A stretch of 64,000 nt of DNA from NCBI GenBank assembly GCA_963576475.1, contig OY754977.1, forward strand, positions 14,699,443 through 14,763,442, read 5' to 3'. The notes under the pieces were generated by a model that was given only the letters and a program-made list of their open reading frames with translations, searched no databases and was not told where the DNA came from. The position numbers were made by a program, and so were the translations under genes. This DNA comes from Molanna angustata (Eukaryota > Arthropoda > Insecta > Trichoptera > Molannidae). Below are positions 45,386 through 56,669 of the stretch, piece after piece. The number at the start of each line of letters is the position of its first letter. Within the stretch, counting starts at the first letter, position 1.

Positions 45386-46195
45386 TTTAATATGAATTTA
45401 GGGTGACAGACATCGAAACAACGCTCTGCGATACGCCCCTCTATATTCATTTATTTATTAAGAGAAAAACAATTACACATCAAACTTATATATTTTTGTT
45501 TTATAATTATGAAAGTTGATATATGTATATGTCCAATCACAATATTTCTCATAGAGAAAAAAAACATATTATGAATTATTACGTATATTTTTAAATCACA
45601 AGAATGGCGTTTTTATTAATAATTGTTCATATAACATTAATTTCCTTAACAGTGCATTCCAGGCATACCCAGGTCCTAAGATTTACACATCGCTTCTCAC
45701 TACGACACTCTTGCTTGCACGAAAAGATTATTGTATTCGAAAATTATCTACGTATTGACGAGCCTTTACACTAACGTTCAGCAAATAATTATTATGGAAT
45801 CATCCAGAATGAAATGCGTGCAATGGGGCTGTTACGATATGTGTAGACCGTATTAGGTAAGTATATGAATTTTTCTCACGGAATCACTTCACGATTTGTC
45901 GTCATGATAAAAATATCAAGTGGATATTTCTTATGTCGGCGATTACGATATTACGATACGGATACGTTGAACTTATTACATAACAACACGACAGTACGAT
46001 CTTTCAGTGTCGGTTTCAATCACTGTAAAATAATAACATGAAACGATTTAATTTCAAAGGGATGCGTGGAATTCGCACGAAGCTCTCAAAAAGTTTCAAA
46101 AATAAATATTCTAAATATCATAATGACTAAACAATGAAGTTTATATAAATGAAACGGCTACTAATATATTGATTAGGGATAAAAAGAAATAGTCA
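45386..46195. other. No recognisable feature
   Basis: AT-rich; includes a short GGGTGACAGACATCG block near 45411 but nothing assignable. Confidence 0.4.
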
Positions 46196-46199
46196 TTAT

Positions 46200-46614
46200 C
46201 TTTTTCAACCTGTTGACGCACTATGCTATGGTCGACTCGATCATCGTCTACGCGATAACATGTTACGGCCTAACGTACCCAACATACACAAATAAAAAAA
46301 AAACAAATTCAAATTAATTTCTTGAAAATGTTGGTGGACAATAATACAAAAAAAATCATGTAATAGCCAATATGATCAATTATTTGAAATATGTAAAATA
46401 CTCCCAATACAAAATAAAGTAAAACAGTGCATAATTTTGGAAGAATATAAAAATGAATCATTTAAAACAGAAATAAGTCACAAATATGGGACAAGGCTGG
46501 CGATGGAGCGCGCCCTGCAGGTACTTGTCAAATAACGTGTATGGAGATCGTACCAGGAAACATCTTGTACCGCATATTATTAACGCGTTGCCGAAGAAAT
46601 ATTTTAAAGTGTGA
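46200..46614 (+). pseudogene. LINE ORF2 C-terminal remnant (Jockey-like)
   Basis: Frames give LLTHYAMVDSIIVYAITCYG, LTYPTYTNKK and, after breaks, a well preserved end at 46519-46614: RYLSNNVYGDRTRKHLVP, HIINALPKKYF, stop. The A-L-V-x-S-I-I-x-Y-x-I and the P-x-I-x-N-x-L-P patterns are the usual end of insect Jockey-type ORF2. The middle is A-rich and decayed. Confidence 0.75.
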
Positions 46615-46624
46615 CGAAACGAAA

Positions 46625-46728
46625 ATAGTCCAACTGTCGATTCGTTCCATAATATCTTAAGAAACTCCATGATATGGGTAAACATGGATGGTTTTGATCC
46701 CACCGGTTGACCAGACTTGCACCCCTGA
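46625..46728 (+). mobile_element. DNA-transposon end plus half of a palindromic MITE
   Basis: CCAACTGTCGATTCGTTCC (46629-46647), the end of the 54.8-kb family, is followed by the right half of the GGGGGCAAGTCTG MITE: ATGATATGGGTAAACATGG, GGTTTTGATCCCACCGG, GACCAGACTTGCACCCC. Confidence 0.75.
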
Positions 46729-46784
46729 TCTCTTTCTAAGGCTACTGATATTGAGCTATTCACATGCATGTTTTACCCTCACGT

Positions 46785-47245
46785 TTCTTCAAATCTTCTT
46801 CTTCTTCTTGTTATTTCATTAGGCCCAGGGCCTGTTTTATGCTGCATTTTCAGCCTCCTGTGATGTGGACTGCCAACTATCTCGCCATCTTTTTGTGGGC
46901 GTCCTCGTGGTCGAGACCCCTCCGGTACGTTGTCTCGGGCTATCTTTGGGATCCTATCTTCGGACATGCGGCTGACGTGTTCGTTCCAGTACCTTCTCCT
47001 TCGGCCCCATCTTACGATGTCCTCAGCTTCGCAGATTCTTCTGATCTCTGTTTATTTGATTCTATCACGAAGACTTTTGCCAGCTATGCATCGCAGTATT
47101 TTCATTTCGCTGGTGCGCAGGAGTTGTTTGGTACGGACCTTACCAGCTAAGGATTCAATAAATCTGAAAGTTTTTGTTATTTTTTGTTTTACGTGTTTCG
47201 CTACACGAGCGGCTAAATGCCAAGCATTCTCTAGTGCTAGATAGT
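46785..47245 (-). pseudogene. LINE ORF2 C-terminal remnant
   Basis: Minus strand: SLAGKVRTKQLLRTSEMKIL, RCIAGKSLRDRIK, then after a stop WGRRRRYWNEHVSRMSEDR, IPKIARDNVPEG, SRPRGRPQKDGE. The tail is GAAGAAGAAGAAG at 46794-46806. Same family as 59860-60060. Confidence 0.82.
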
Positions 47246-47605
47246 GTTGCCATACTATAAGAAATACATTTACTTTAAATAAAATTCTTGTTATACTTAT
47301 ATAATATGTATATTTACACATAAACTATAAAAGATATTGCCATTTGGCAAATTTATGTTTCAAATAAATTATTACCGCTAGCCATTTTGATGAGTCTTTG
47401 TGACTTGATGTGGTTTGCCGCAAAGCTTCTGTCGAAATATTATATGACTATACACACAACACAATAATAAATTAATATTGCACATATGTACATATTCATC
47501 GCCTCGCATTAATCGCCTTATCAATATTCATGCATTTCGAAGTGCCGCTCGCATGCCATCTTTTTATGTTCCGTTCCTGTCAGCCTTGTATATTTTCGTA
47601 GATCA
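47246..47605. other. No recognisable feature
   Basis: AT-rich; small palindrome TTGCCATTTGGCAA at 47337-47350. Confidence 0.4.
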
Positions 47606-47611
47606 TTCTTC

Positions 47612-48060
47612 CTTCTTCTTCTTGTGCCGCTCCTAGAGGAGGTTGGCTACCATCACACCAAACTCATGCTGATCCTGCGCCAGCCGCATTAGTGACGCCG
47701 CTTCCGGAATCTTGAACCACTGCCTAAGATGACTCATACTCTCTTTCTTTTCCTTCACTATAATTTGTGGAAAGGCATATTTATCACCACGTATAATATG
47801 TGGCCAGAATATGCGGGGTTGCGTCTGATGACAATGGTCAGCAACTGTCTCTCGTTCTCTATCATATTTAGAACTCTTTCATTAGAGACTCTAACGACCC
47901 ATGATATAAGCATCAACATTCTATATAGCAACATCTCAAATCCTTCAATTTTATTTATTGTTTAGATTTTGAGTGTCCAATATTCCACTCCAAAATGCCA
48001 ATACGTATGCTTTATCAGCTCTCTATCTTATAATTAGCTTTAGATCTCGGGTACAGGGTA
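47612..48060 (-). pseudogene. LINE ORF2 C-terminal remnant
   Basis: Minus strand fragments: NVDAYIMGR, SSKYDRERETVADH, IRGDKYAFPQIIVKEK, QWFKIPEAASLMRLAQDQ, HEFGVMVANL. Related in layout to the remnant at 15600-16170 (H-I-x-R-G-x-K-Y). The 3' end is AAGAAGAAGAAGG at 47615-47628. Confidence 0.75.
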
Positions 48061-49105
48061 TTTTTTACATTTTATAGAATTTGGATCTCGCCAACCCAAT
48101 ACTTTATTTCGTAAGATTCATTGAATTCATTAGTTTTGTTTTAATGAAGCTCAAAATATCTAAAGAATTCCAAATGAAAAAATACTCTTGAGATAAAGGT
48201 CACACAATTCGTGCGTTTCTTTGGTAGGTACCTAACTTGTTACAAACGTTTTTCAAACAGAAGGTAGATACTTTTTTCGCAAGAAAAAGTATAAAATAAA
48301 TTTGATATCGGAAAATGTCTTCAGTTCTGTTGTTTTATCAAACAGCAGCCTTATATACATAATATAAAATATCATATACCTAAATTGGTTAACGCAATAG
48401 ATAAGAAGAAAAATAACTTCCGAATAGATATATTTTTTATAAAATGATATCGGCGACTTCCCACAGATCTTTTGATAAATAGTTTTCTACCCTATTTGAA
48501 AATAATAATTGTAATCTCACTTCTACCGACATAACTTTAATTTTTTCCTCACATTTTCTTTGAACCGTGTAAAAGTTTTTTTCTCATTGTGTGTGCTTTT
48601 TGCTTTCAAATTTTTAGATTACAACTTAATCAATTTATCGGATTCCGAAACCACAATGCGAAATGAAATAGTTTTATTATATCTTCAAACGATTTTGCTT
48701 CTTCCCATTATGTGGTAAGTACATTATTAATATACCTCCTAAATAAAATTTTAATTTTATTCTGAACCACCGTTAATAACGGTGTTTTCGAAGTTTAACT
48801 GACGAAGTTTATCTTTCAGACAGACAAACAAATATGTTCATTTATAGCAAGAAACGGTTCACTAGCGTCTGGCGACAGACGAATCAAAGGAAAATTATAA
48901 GACATACAATAAAATACGACAACGAAATAATAGTATGATGATTACGTGAATGTTGCTTTTATTTTAATTGCCATTTTTTTATACGGCGCTGGCTAATTTA
49001 CTAATGATTCAAATAATAACACTCAATTATTATTATTACCATTATACTCTTCCTCAAAAGAATTAGCAGATCAATGCGTAAATTGTAAATTATTTAAAAG
49101 AGCAA
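48061..49105. other. No recognisable feature
   Basis: About 1 kb AT-rich without supported features. Confidence 0.4.
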
Positions 49106-49111
49106 AATAAA

Positions 49112-49310
49112 ATGAAGGGATGGCACGTCCATGTGAACGGTATTTTGAAAGACGGAAATGTAAGAAGCGTGAACAACAGCCGATGTATGAATGTTGACGA
49201 GGCGATGAATGTATGTATGTCAAGATAGAAGTAAGTGGCGTTCGGTTCTTTCTGCCTATCCCGTGAGAGACATGGCGTGATGGTATGTATATATGTATGT
49301 ATGCAAAATA
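49112..49310 (+). pseudogene. LINE C-terminal fragment, family of 25270-25785
   Basis: GGATGGCACG(A/T)CCATGTGAACG, TTTTGAAAGACGGAAATGT, ATGAATGTTGACGAGGCGA and the tail GACATGGCGTGATGGTATG are shared with 25590-25765; a stretch with ACATGTATGAGACG is deleted. Confidence 0.8.
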
Positions 49311-49514
49311 AAATGCAACAAACGCATCATCAAGCTTTCAATTACCATTAACTTTATTACTTTTATTTTGATTTTTGTTATTAGTTTGTTACTACTTGCT
49401 ATTAATTTTGTTTTTAGTTTGTTACTACTTTTGTTATTTTTTTTTTAATATATTTGTAAAGTACAGTATGTTGAAGAATATATTATTATTATTAATTGCA
49501 TTCCCCTTAATTTT

Positions 49515-49665
49515 TTGGTAAGGTTCAGTTAGTAATTCATAATGATAGACTCGCGTGGGCGAGTTGCTTTATATATTTAATGGAAATTGTTAGCAAGAAA
49601 AATGTTCTCAAAACTTTTACGTTTTGAGGTAAGGAATACATTTATTATCTATTCGCATTTGATCA
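49515..49665. repeat. Single arm of the 13.7-kb inverted-repeat element
   Basis: Shares GTTAGT..TTCATGAT-like start, GACTCG(C/A)GTG, GAGTTG, ATGGAAATTG, TTTTGAGGTAAGGAAT and TATTCGCATTTG with the arms at 13855-13990 and 14285-14420. Confidence 0.65.
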
Positions 49666-50075
49666 CATTTTCAAAGAAATTATATTTATCAACATATTAT
49701 TCACGTTGTTGTAAGTACCTACCTACTATTTTAAATACTTTGTTTTATTTATTTGATTAAAAATTTGTGCGCACGCGTATTTCCGACTTCCGTCCCGTGA
49801 TCCGTCTATCGCCAGACGCTTAAAATCAGATCAGCATTAAAAAAAACCTTTGACTACAACAGTTTTTCCGACGGGATTCAAACCTGGGACATTTGGTTTT
49901 TTTTAGTGAGGAAAACTATTTTTTTTAAAATATGGTATACTTTTAGACTACCTTAGTGATGGAGATATACATAGCTGGAGCTTGGCATCACGAGAGAGCT
50001 TGAAGGATGGGCACACTTCATGATAAAAATAGGTTTATAAACATATCACAAGAAGAAGAAGATACTTCTTAAAAT
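49666..50075. other. No recognisable feature
   Basis: CAAACCTGGGACATTTGG near 49880 is faintly B-box-like in inverted form but not enough for a call. Confidence 0.35.
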
Positions 50076-50079
50076 TAAA

Positions 50080-50370
50080 TTTTACTGACTACTGGGAATC
50101 ACTAATATATCAGACTCGATACTCTCGAATGTAGAAGAGTCTTATATTGGGATCTTGGGAATTTAGTCTCTGAGGGTTCTGTCCAAAGATAGGTCTTTCA
50201 TATCTGCTGTTATGAGAAGATGTTTTGTTCTCACCACTCATCACTGTGTTATTATTGGTACTTATTTGTGGAATGCTTTTTTGGCTCTGTAATTATATCA
50301 TAACTATTTGTAATATCAAATTGTAAATGAGCTGTTGGCTTTCCCAAATAAAATAAAATAAAAAAATGTA
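50080..50370 (+). repeat. LINE 3' tail (TTGGCTTTCCCAAATAAAATAAAA)
   Basis: Ends GAGCTGTTGGCTTTCCC followed by an AAATAAAATAAAATAAAAAAAT tail. The preceding TTGTGGAATGCTTTTTTGGC recalls the usual W-N-x-L-P-type end of an ORF2 but cannot be read in frame. Confidence 0.55.
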
Positions 50371-51740
50371 TGTCAGTACATAAACGAAAAATCAAAATCC
50401 ATTACTAGCATTCTCTAAAAATGAACAATTTTCGATCTACCTTTTAAAGTGTTCTTTCTGCGATAATTCAAGATAGCATCATAGTTGAACAAGTCAAGAA
50501 ATCCATTGTTATTATATCGTCATTGTCTGGTTTGATCGGCCCGAAGGTAAAAGAAAATATTTCGGGTCAAAAAATACAAATATATCGACCCTGTCCCTCG
50601 CCCATTTTCCGACGTAGCATTTTCCTACCCGTATTCAATCTGATGCATAAATAACGGGGAGTTTCCTGACATATTTGTGAGAATCCCAATCTATAAAAAA
50701 AACGTGAACGGACGGTTATACGCGCGAACCGACGCGGTGTAACAATCGGCTCATTGGACAAGCTCAAAAGAATTTAACAAAAAATGAGGAAAAAAGTTCT
50801 TTTGACAACGTTTCGGTAAAAAATGACGGAAAATATTATGGAAAGATATTTTCGTGGAAATCGCTCGCTTTCCCTTGTCCCATTTAGTGATGAATAAATC
50901 TAATGCAATCATGGTCTTGATGGACTTGCAATACTGTGGTCTTGAGGTCTGACAAAAATGTATTAATCTATTATTTTATTAAATAGTGGTGGCCTGTATA
51001 GTGGTGACCAAACAGACTTTTTCGCACTCACCGACGAAGCAATAAATTACATCAAGAACCTGGACATACATATTTGACAAACAGGAAACTTAACCCTGCG
51101 CAACATTAACTTACCTTAAGAATAGCAAATTTAATATTTTTACTGTATTTGTGATATATGCGGCAAAATGATAAATAAATAAATAACAATATAAGTAATT
51201 TAAATGCCTTTTTATCGAAATATAACTTAAAATTAATTATTATTCCATACTTCCAAAACCAAGGCCGGGTATGCAAGACCTTTGACAGTACCAAGACTAG
51301 ATAAGACCGTTGGTACAAAACCAAGACCATTCAGACATTAATTTGCTCATCACTAGTCCTACAACACATTTTTTTTTCAATAGCGACACCTAAAGTTTTT
51401 TAAAAGAAATTCTTGTATTATATTTACACAAATCCGACATCTATATGTATTTCTTGAAATCTAAAACAACGTTATTCTCAGAATTAGACAGTTAATTTAT
51501 ATTTTTTAAGATTCCTAAAAATTACAATTATGATGCATGTTGTACATTTCCATGTATTTGCATATTCAACGAAATAAAAAACATTTTTACCTTTTTGAGC
51601 TTTTGACATTTTTGTAAGATAAAAAATTTCACAAAGTTTCAAAATTAAAAAAAATATACCTATGTATTTACTTCCTTACGTAAAATTCTTCGATATAAAA
51701 AATATTCATTTTAATTTTTTAGATTTCATTTTTCTTTCAT
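50371..51740. other. Non-repetitive stretch; GC-balanced part at 50510-50890
   Basis: 50510-50890 has many CpG-containing words (CGGCCCGAAGG, ACGCGCGAACCGACGCGG, GGAAATCGCTCGC) in an AT-rich environment, with no long open frame on a consistent strand. It could be a conserved regulatory segment, but nothing in the sequence proves that. 50891-51740 is AT-rich without features. Confidence 0.3.
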
Positions 51741-51744
51741 CGCA

Positions 51745-52080
51745 AACTTAGTTATTTAATTGACATTGTGCAGGTATTCGTAAGCAAGTCTATTAAGATA
51801 AAAATACCATATGTAGGTTCGTACAAGAAAGTCAGTTGATTTATAAACAAAACTTTTAAGAAAGTCATTTGAATTAAAAACACAATAATAAGGTAGGTAT
51901 GTATGTACATACAAACAAATCAATTGAAATGAAAACACTATACACAGGTTGGTAGGTACTTATAAGCTACTCAATAAAATACTGAGAAGTAAGTCAGTTA
52001 AATTAAATACAAAATATATACATAGGTACCTACTAAGAAGAAGTTAGTTGCAACAAAATAAATAATACACAAATTAAATT
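51745..52080. repeat. Degenerate tandem array, ~60-70-bp unit
   Basis: The series AAGTCAGTTGA(A/T)TTAAAAACA...CA(C)AGGTAGGTA recurs with heavy divergence at about 51829, 51860, 51918, 51990 and 52040. Confidence 0.45.
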
Positions 52081-52291
52081 ATCTGATATAAAACTACATT
52101 CGCAATCAATTTTGTGGTAAATTAACCTAACTAAGAAAAGGTAAGTTTAGAAACTGTTTACTAAAATATTGTATTATAATCGATGTGTTGAAAAGAAAGC
52201 AATCAAAATATTTGTAAATAAATAAATATACCTAGTCAATTTAAAAATTCCACTGCTATAAGCGTTCACTGTTGTGTTTGAAAAAAATATA

Positions 52292-52759
52292 TTTAAGCAG
52301 CCCATTCACGATCGTGCCATTCGGCGTCGTTCCATAATATGGACCGGCTCCATTTGGAGCATTGTAAAATTTTCATCACACTCACGGGCGCGCCATCAAG
52401 CCATCAAAATTAGTATACGCAAGCTGTCGGCGCTTTCGCATTAATGAGTTCTATTTTTTTTAATTTTCAAGTAAAAATGAGTTATAATTCTGATGATGAG
52501 TTTTATACAACTGCTATAGCGGTTTGTTTAGGTATATAAATATGGCGCAATGTACCGCTGGTTTTCACACTCACGAGCATGCCGTGCCGACAGGATGAGC
52601 CGCGCCGTTTTCGCGGTACTACAGAGTTTCGATCGTTTGGAATTCCATTTTGGTGTGTCAGGCCAATTGGGCTGCGCGGGATTTGACATTCACGAGCGCA
52701 TTTTGGAGTGATGGCAAGCCATTGGGAAGGATGGCACGATCGTGAACGGGGGCCTTTAA
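52292..52759 (+). mobile_element. Harbinger-like (PIF/Harbinger) deletion derivative
   Basis: The ends CCCATTCACGATCGTGCCAT (left) and the complement of CGTTCACGATCGTGCCATCC (right) are ~30-bp imperfect terminal inverted repeats. They are flanked by TTTAA on both sides (52292-52296 and 52755-52759); a T-T-A or longer target fits the superfamily. The interior is GC-richer than its surroundings. At 52477 an ATG opens MSYNSDDEFYTTAIAVCLG and stops at once; an acidic SDDE start is usual for Harbinger-encoded proteins. The remainder of the gene is deleted. The superfamily name is an inference from ends plus this start. Confidence 0.7.
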
Positions 52760-52825
52760 GGTCCATGGCTCGATTCCCACAGTTTTTAATTGTGCTTTCA
52801 TTGTGGATCTGTGAGACGACAAAAA
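52760..52825 (+). mobile_element. SINE-D fragment
   Basis: GGTCCATGGCTCGATTCCCAC keeps a damaged B box; then AATTGTGCTTTCATTGTGG and ATCTGTGAGACGAC follow as in 30850-31020. The 5' part is missing at the border of the Harbinger-like element. Confidence 0.65.
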
Positions 52826-53540
52826 ACATAAATCATCATCTTTTTCTTCTTCTCATATTATTGGGTGTATGATAAATTAATATTTGGCCTCTGAGTTGCG
52901 TGATAAGCAATACATTAGGTTCAACACAATACATTTTTAGTTCTTTATGGTCATACTTTTGTCTCAGAGAACAAATGTTATGTACTTTTTTTATTAAGAA
53001 ATTTTTCAAAACGTAATATATATAATGTATCTTACAATATGTACATAAAACATTAGAGTTCCAGTAACATGTTGTGGATAACATTTGAAAATGTATTTCT
53101 TATGTCACAAACATTGTGTACGTTTCTTGAATATAATATTTCTTATCGTAGGTAAAACATGTCTATACTCTCAGCGTCTATATATCATCTCAGACAATTC
53201 ATTCATATAAATACCTATAGGTATCTTTAACTTATAAGGGTCGCGTGCATATACATATAAATACAAACACTAATAAACACAGCTTCCAAACCATAGCGAT
53301 GCTTAAAGAGAGAAAAGGGGTTATTTGGACATATTTTTTTTTAATTTTGTTAAAAAATACCCGGTTGAATGGGAGAAATTGCCCCATTAAATACATACCT
53401 ACATAAATCATATTTACAATATGTACTATTGGTTAATTTTATTATAAATATCCACTGTGTTAAAAAACTGTGTTATAAATTGTCTTTCTATGATTTATCA
53501 TTTGATAAACCGAAATAATAGCGTGGAACTAGATCAGTGA
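52826..53540. other. No recognisable feature
   Basis: AT-rich; an 82-codon minus frame (53084-52836) has no known motif. Confidence 0.4.
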
Positions 53541-53544
53541 GTAT

Positions 53545-53830
53545 ATTATTTATTATTTTATTTTTTCACATCTTTATAAAAAAACGAACTTTATGAAGAT
53601 TACTGCTGCCCTACTAGGTAACCCTGTTCTAGGGCTAGCAGTTTACAATTTTACCATGCAAAATATTTGATGTTTTGGTTTAACATAATTATTTTGTCAT
53701 CAACAAACAAATATAAGAGCGTTCACCAAACATCAACAAAAAAAAATATTATATTTACATAGTTACATATATTTTAACATAAAAGTATAAAAAGATAAAG
53801 TAAATTTTGACGTGTCATTATTCTAGTATA
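53545..53830 (-). repeat. LINE 3' end, GCTAGCCCTAGAACAGG family (minus)
   Basis: The complement of GATTACTGCTGCCC..CTAGGTAACCCTGTTCTAGG at 53603-53641 is the family end. The body up to 53830 aligns with 25790-25970 in inverted orientation. Confidence 0.8.
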
Positions 53831-54035
53831 ATTATTTTTATCATCATTTGCACACCCGTTGTTGTCAATTTGTTATGTAGCAGTTTAACATTAAAATTTG
53901 TTCTTTGGTCTGGACCATCGTACATACTCAGTATAATTATAACAATATTATAATATGACTTAAGTCACAAATCAAATGAAATATACAAACAAGTTTTCTC
54001 CTCTGAAATAAAATAAAAAAAATATATATAGTTTC
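53831..54035. other. No recognisable feature
   Basis: AT-rich spacer. Confidence 0.35.
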
Positions 54036-54039
54036 ATTG

Positions 54040-54315
54040 TCTTATTATCATTTCCTGCCCCTCTAACTCAGTTCATCCGGGGTCGGGCCTCCTAATCGTC
54101 AGTCGCTGCGACTCTGGGTAGTCTCCTGTGGGACACCTTGAGCCGCCAGCTCCCTCTCGATACTCGTCCACCATGTTGCCTGCGGTCTGCCTCTTTCTCT
54201 TGGTTTTGAAGGGATACCGAGCACAGTTTTGACGGAGTAGGTATCCTCCCTTCGCATGACATGGTCATACCATCGCTGTCTGCCCTCTTTCAATTTCTCC
54301 TCTATTGGGGCTACC
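54040..54315 (-). pseudogene. LINE ORF2 C-terminal fragment
   Basis: Minus-strand frame KEGRQRWYDHVMRREDTYS - VKTVLGIPSKPRERGRPQ - ATWWTSIERELAAQGVPQET, then the 3' end CCCCGGATGAACTGAG as in 28600-29150. Open over ~65 codons, upstream missing. Confidence 0.85.
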
Positions 54316-54765
54316 TTAAAAGTTCATATACTTAAAAGTTCATACACTTAGTTCTGTTTTTTTCAGACGTTTAACGTGTTAAAAATATTTTTAAACTTTA
54401 CATATTTTCTGTTCAAACATTTGATCAGCAAATATTTTATATGTAGAGGTTCAGAGGTCGAAAGGTTTTGAAACGACAATTTAGACCTTAGCCCACTAGA
54501 GGATATTTTTAGAGGCTGTGGATGAAGGTAAACCATTAATCATGTCATTATGAGAGGTATACAAAAACCAATCTACTACGTCTTTTGTCTTTTGGTTGTT
54601 GATAGGTATATGATATTAAACTTTAGGGTTGCCATACATATTCAAATAAATCCTTGTCTGAACAGTGACGTTGTAAACAGTGATGCAAATTATAGAAATG
54701 TTGGAGAAAGAACCAAACAATATTACATAACTATTGATACACAATATCTTATCATTTTCAGAATA
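54316..54765. other. No recognisable feature
   Basis: AT-rich; a 76-codon frame at 54550 runs into the DNA transposon and has no motif. Confidence 0.4.
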
Positions 54766-55743
54766 ACTAGTTGCATGTAACACATGAGATCCAACTGTCG
54801 ATGGCGATAGTATGCATAATCGAAGAATACGTACCAAAATATAAACACTTAAACACAAATTATTAAATATTTTAAGATATTCTGTTTTCTATATAAAACA
54901 TGTAGGTATATATGTCGGGATAGGAAAGTATGGAGGTCAGTCTATTTTTCCTACCCAGAATATGAAAACAGCATGATTTATGTTTCTAGATTAAGTAGGT
55001 ATCAAACTATTGAGTGAGATATCGTGTAGTGTTACTGCCTCACACATTGTATGAAACGATGTCGTCACTAAATTCAATTTATATCAAAATTGTTAAAAAA
55101 AATTATAAATGTACTACTACAACGTTATTATTTTTTATAGCAAATTTAATACTTTAGTTGGGATGTTTCGGCTTTTTTGCGATATTTTTAAAAACTTTGG
55201 AAATACAGGCAGTTAAACATATAAATTTATCATAAAAAAAAGTTTCCCTTCGTAAAAATGTTTGAGAAACTCTGGAATTTTTTTGAAAAAATTTATTTGA
55301 GATTTTGTTTTTGTGTATACGTTAACTAATTTACGGGGTTCTAGCTTATATGGTTTTTGAGATATATGGAAAAACAATGTAAAAATTCAAAAGTTGTTAA
55401 CCCCTGATAGAAACAAAAATTCAAAGTTTTGAGTATAAAAGAACTGTAGGTCGGTAACTATCTATATATTCTGAAATTTTGGGATCTGTGATTTGATAAA
55501 ATCAAAAGATGTAAGGGTGGGGGGGACAAAGGCACAAAAAACACACAAAATGTTCTACTTCAAATTCTGAAATCATCCATATATATAGAATATAATATAT
55601 ATGCTACGAAGCCTCTAAGTTAGTGTTTTTGGCATGCAAAAAGTCCACTACACCATACAAAATGTTCCTTCATACACGTGTCTTGGTTTAATACTGTGGA
55701 TTCATTAAGAGAATTAAATTCTCTTAAACGAATCGACAGTTGG
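54766..55743 (+). mobile_element. Non-autonomous DNA transposon, family CCAACTGTCGAT, copy A
   Basis: 953 bp from CCAACTGTCGATGGCG (54791) to CGAATCGACAGTTGG (55743), preceded by a 25-bp shared outer end ACTAGTTGCATGTAACACATG. Matches 17879-18750 in inverted orientation along its whole length, and 21199-21521 over its first third. The right end has a palindrome (AAGAGAATTAAATTCTCTT). No transposase frame; classification to a superfamily is not possible by eye. Confidence 0.8.
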
Positions 55744-56205
55744 ACTATACAAAATATTTTGTCATTTTCACAATAACTGTACACAAGATCTTGTTATTAT
55801 AACTCATTTAACTTAAACTCATTTCATGAAAATGTTAAAAAATTTCGGATTAAATTTTAATAATTTGTGTAGTGTGGAGAATAGCTTTGGCCACTACGCA
55901 CTCGTTTTCGATAGTAAGTAATTTGAAAATTTTGATAAAGATATTTTTATGAAGATTTTAGCATCGTTGTAAAATAAAATTCGGTTGGTAATTGGTTTTC
56001 GTTACCGAGAGAAAATTTTTACCTAAGTGCGAATCAATCATGTCAAAAAAATGACACTCTTTATAATATTTAATGACAGGTTTGGCCAACCTGAATATTG
56101 TTTCGCCAGTACCTATTCAAACTTCAAACGAGGCAAAGTTTGAAGTTACATTACGGTATAAGTAGGAAGTTCAATTAGAAACTTTGTATCCTTGAAAAGA
56201 TATTA
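55744..56205. other. No recognisable feature
   Basis: AT-rich sequence, no supported frame. Confidence 0.4.
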
Positions 56206-56207
56206 GG

Positions 56208-56268
56208 AATTTTACGCTGCATTCTGAAGATGGTCTATTACAGACCGATACCGGTAAGCGTTAAAATT
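56208..56268 (+). ncRNA. Hammerhead-ribozyme-like motif with one core change
   Basis: Helix I AATTTTACGCT (56208-56218) pairs with AGCGTTAAAATT (56257-56268) with one bulge. The core CTGAAGA is 56224-56230, helix II GGTCT/AGACC 56232-56246, then GATA in place of GAAA, and CCGGTA. The A-to-T change in the invariant GAAA would be expected to abolish cleavage. Confidence 0.35.
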
Positions 56269-56379
56269 TTTTTTACTTGTGAAACTAAAGCACATGTGTT
56301 TTATTTTTATTTTATAATGGAGTTTCACAGAGAAATTTCCGTCGACATTCTAGATAAACTAATGTATATTTTATGACAA

Positions 56380-56425
56380 TTTTTTTAAACATCTTAAAAG
56401 AGACGTAGTATTATTATTTATTTAT
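56380..56425 (+). mobile_element. Fold-back MITE arm (fragment)
   Basis: ATGACAATTTTTTTAAACATC and AAAAGAGACGTAGTA correspond to the left arm of the CAATAGAGACGAAGTT family. Confidence 0.5.
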
Positions 56426-56669
56426 TTACGTAATATTATTTATTTGTTTGTAGGTATCTATTATCTTATATCAAATGATTCCGGGCCCTCATCAAGCACA
56501 AGGTTTTAATCTTTTAGATGAGGTAATGCAACAATTACTATAGTATGTCATTATGTATTTTGTAAGTTTATTTGTAATATTGTTATAAAACAAGATGTTA
56601 AATAAACACATAAAAATAAATAAATATTGCTTCTCGGGCAGCTAACAGGAACTTCGTCAAATATTAATT

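Noticed and set aside
46764..47244. Plus-strand ORFs of 128 and 104 codons
   Set aside because: Shadows of the minus-strand LINE C-terminal remnant.
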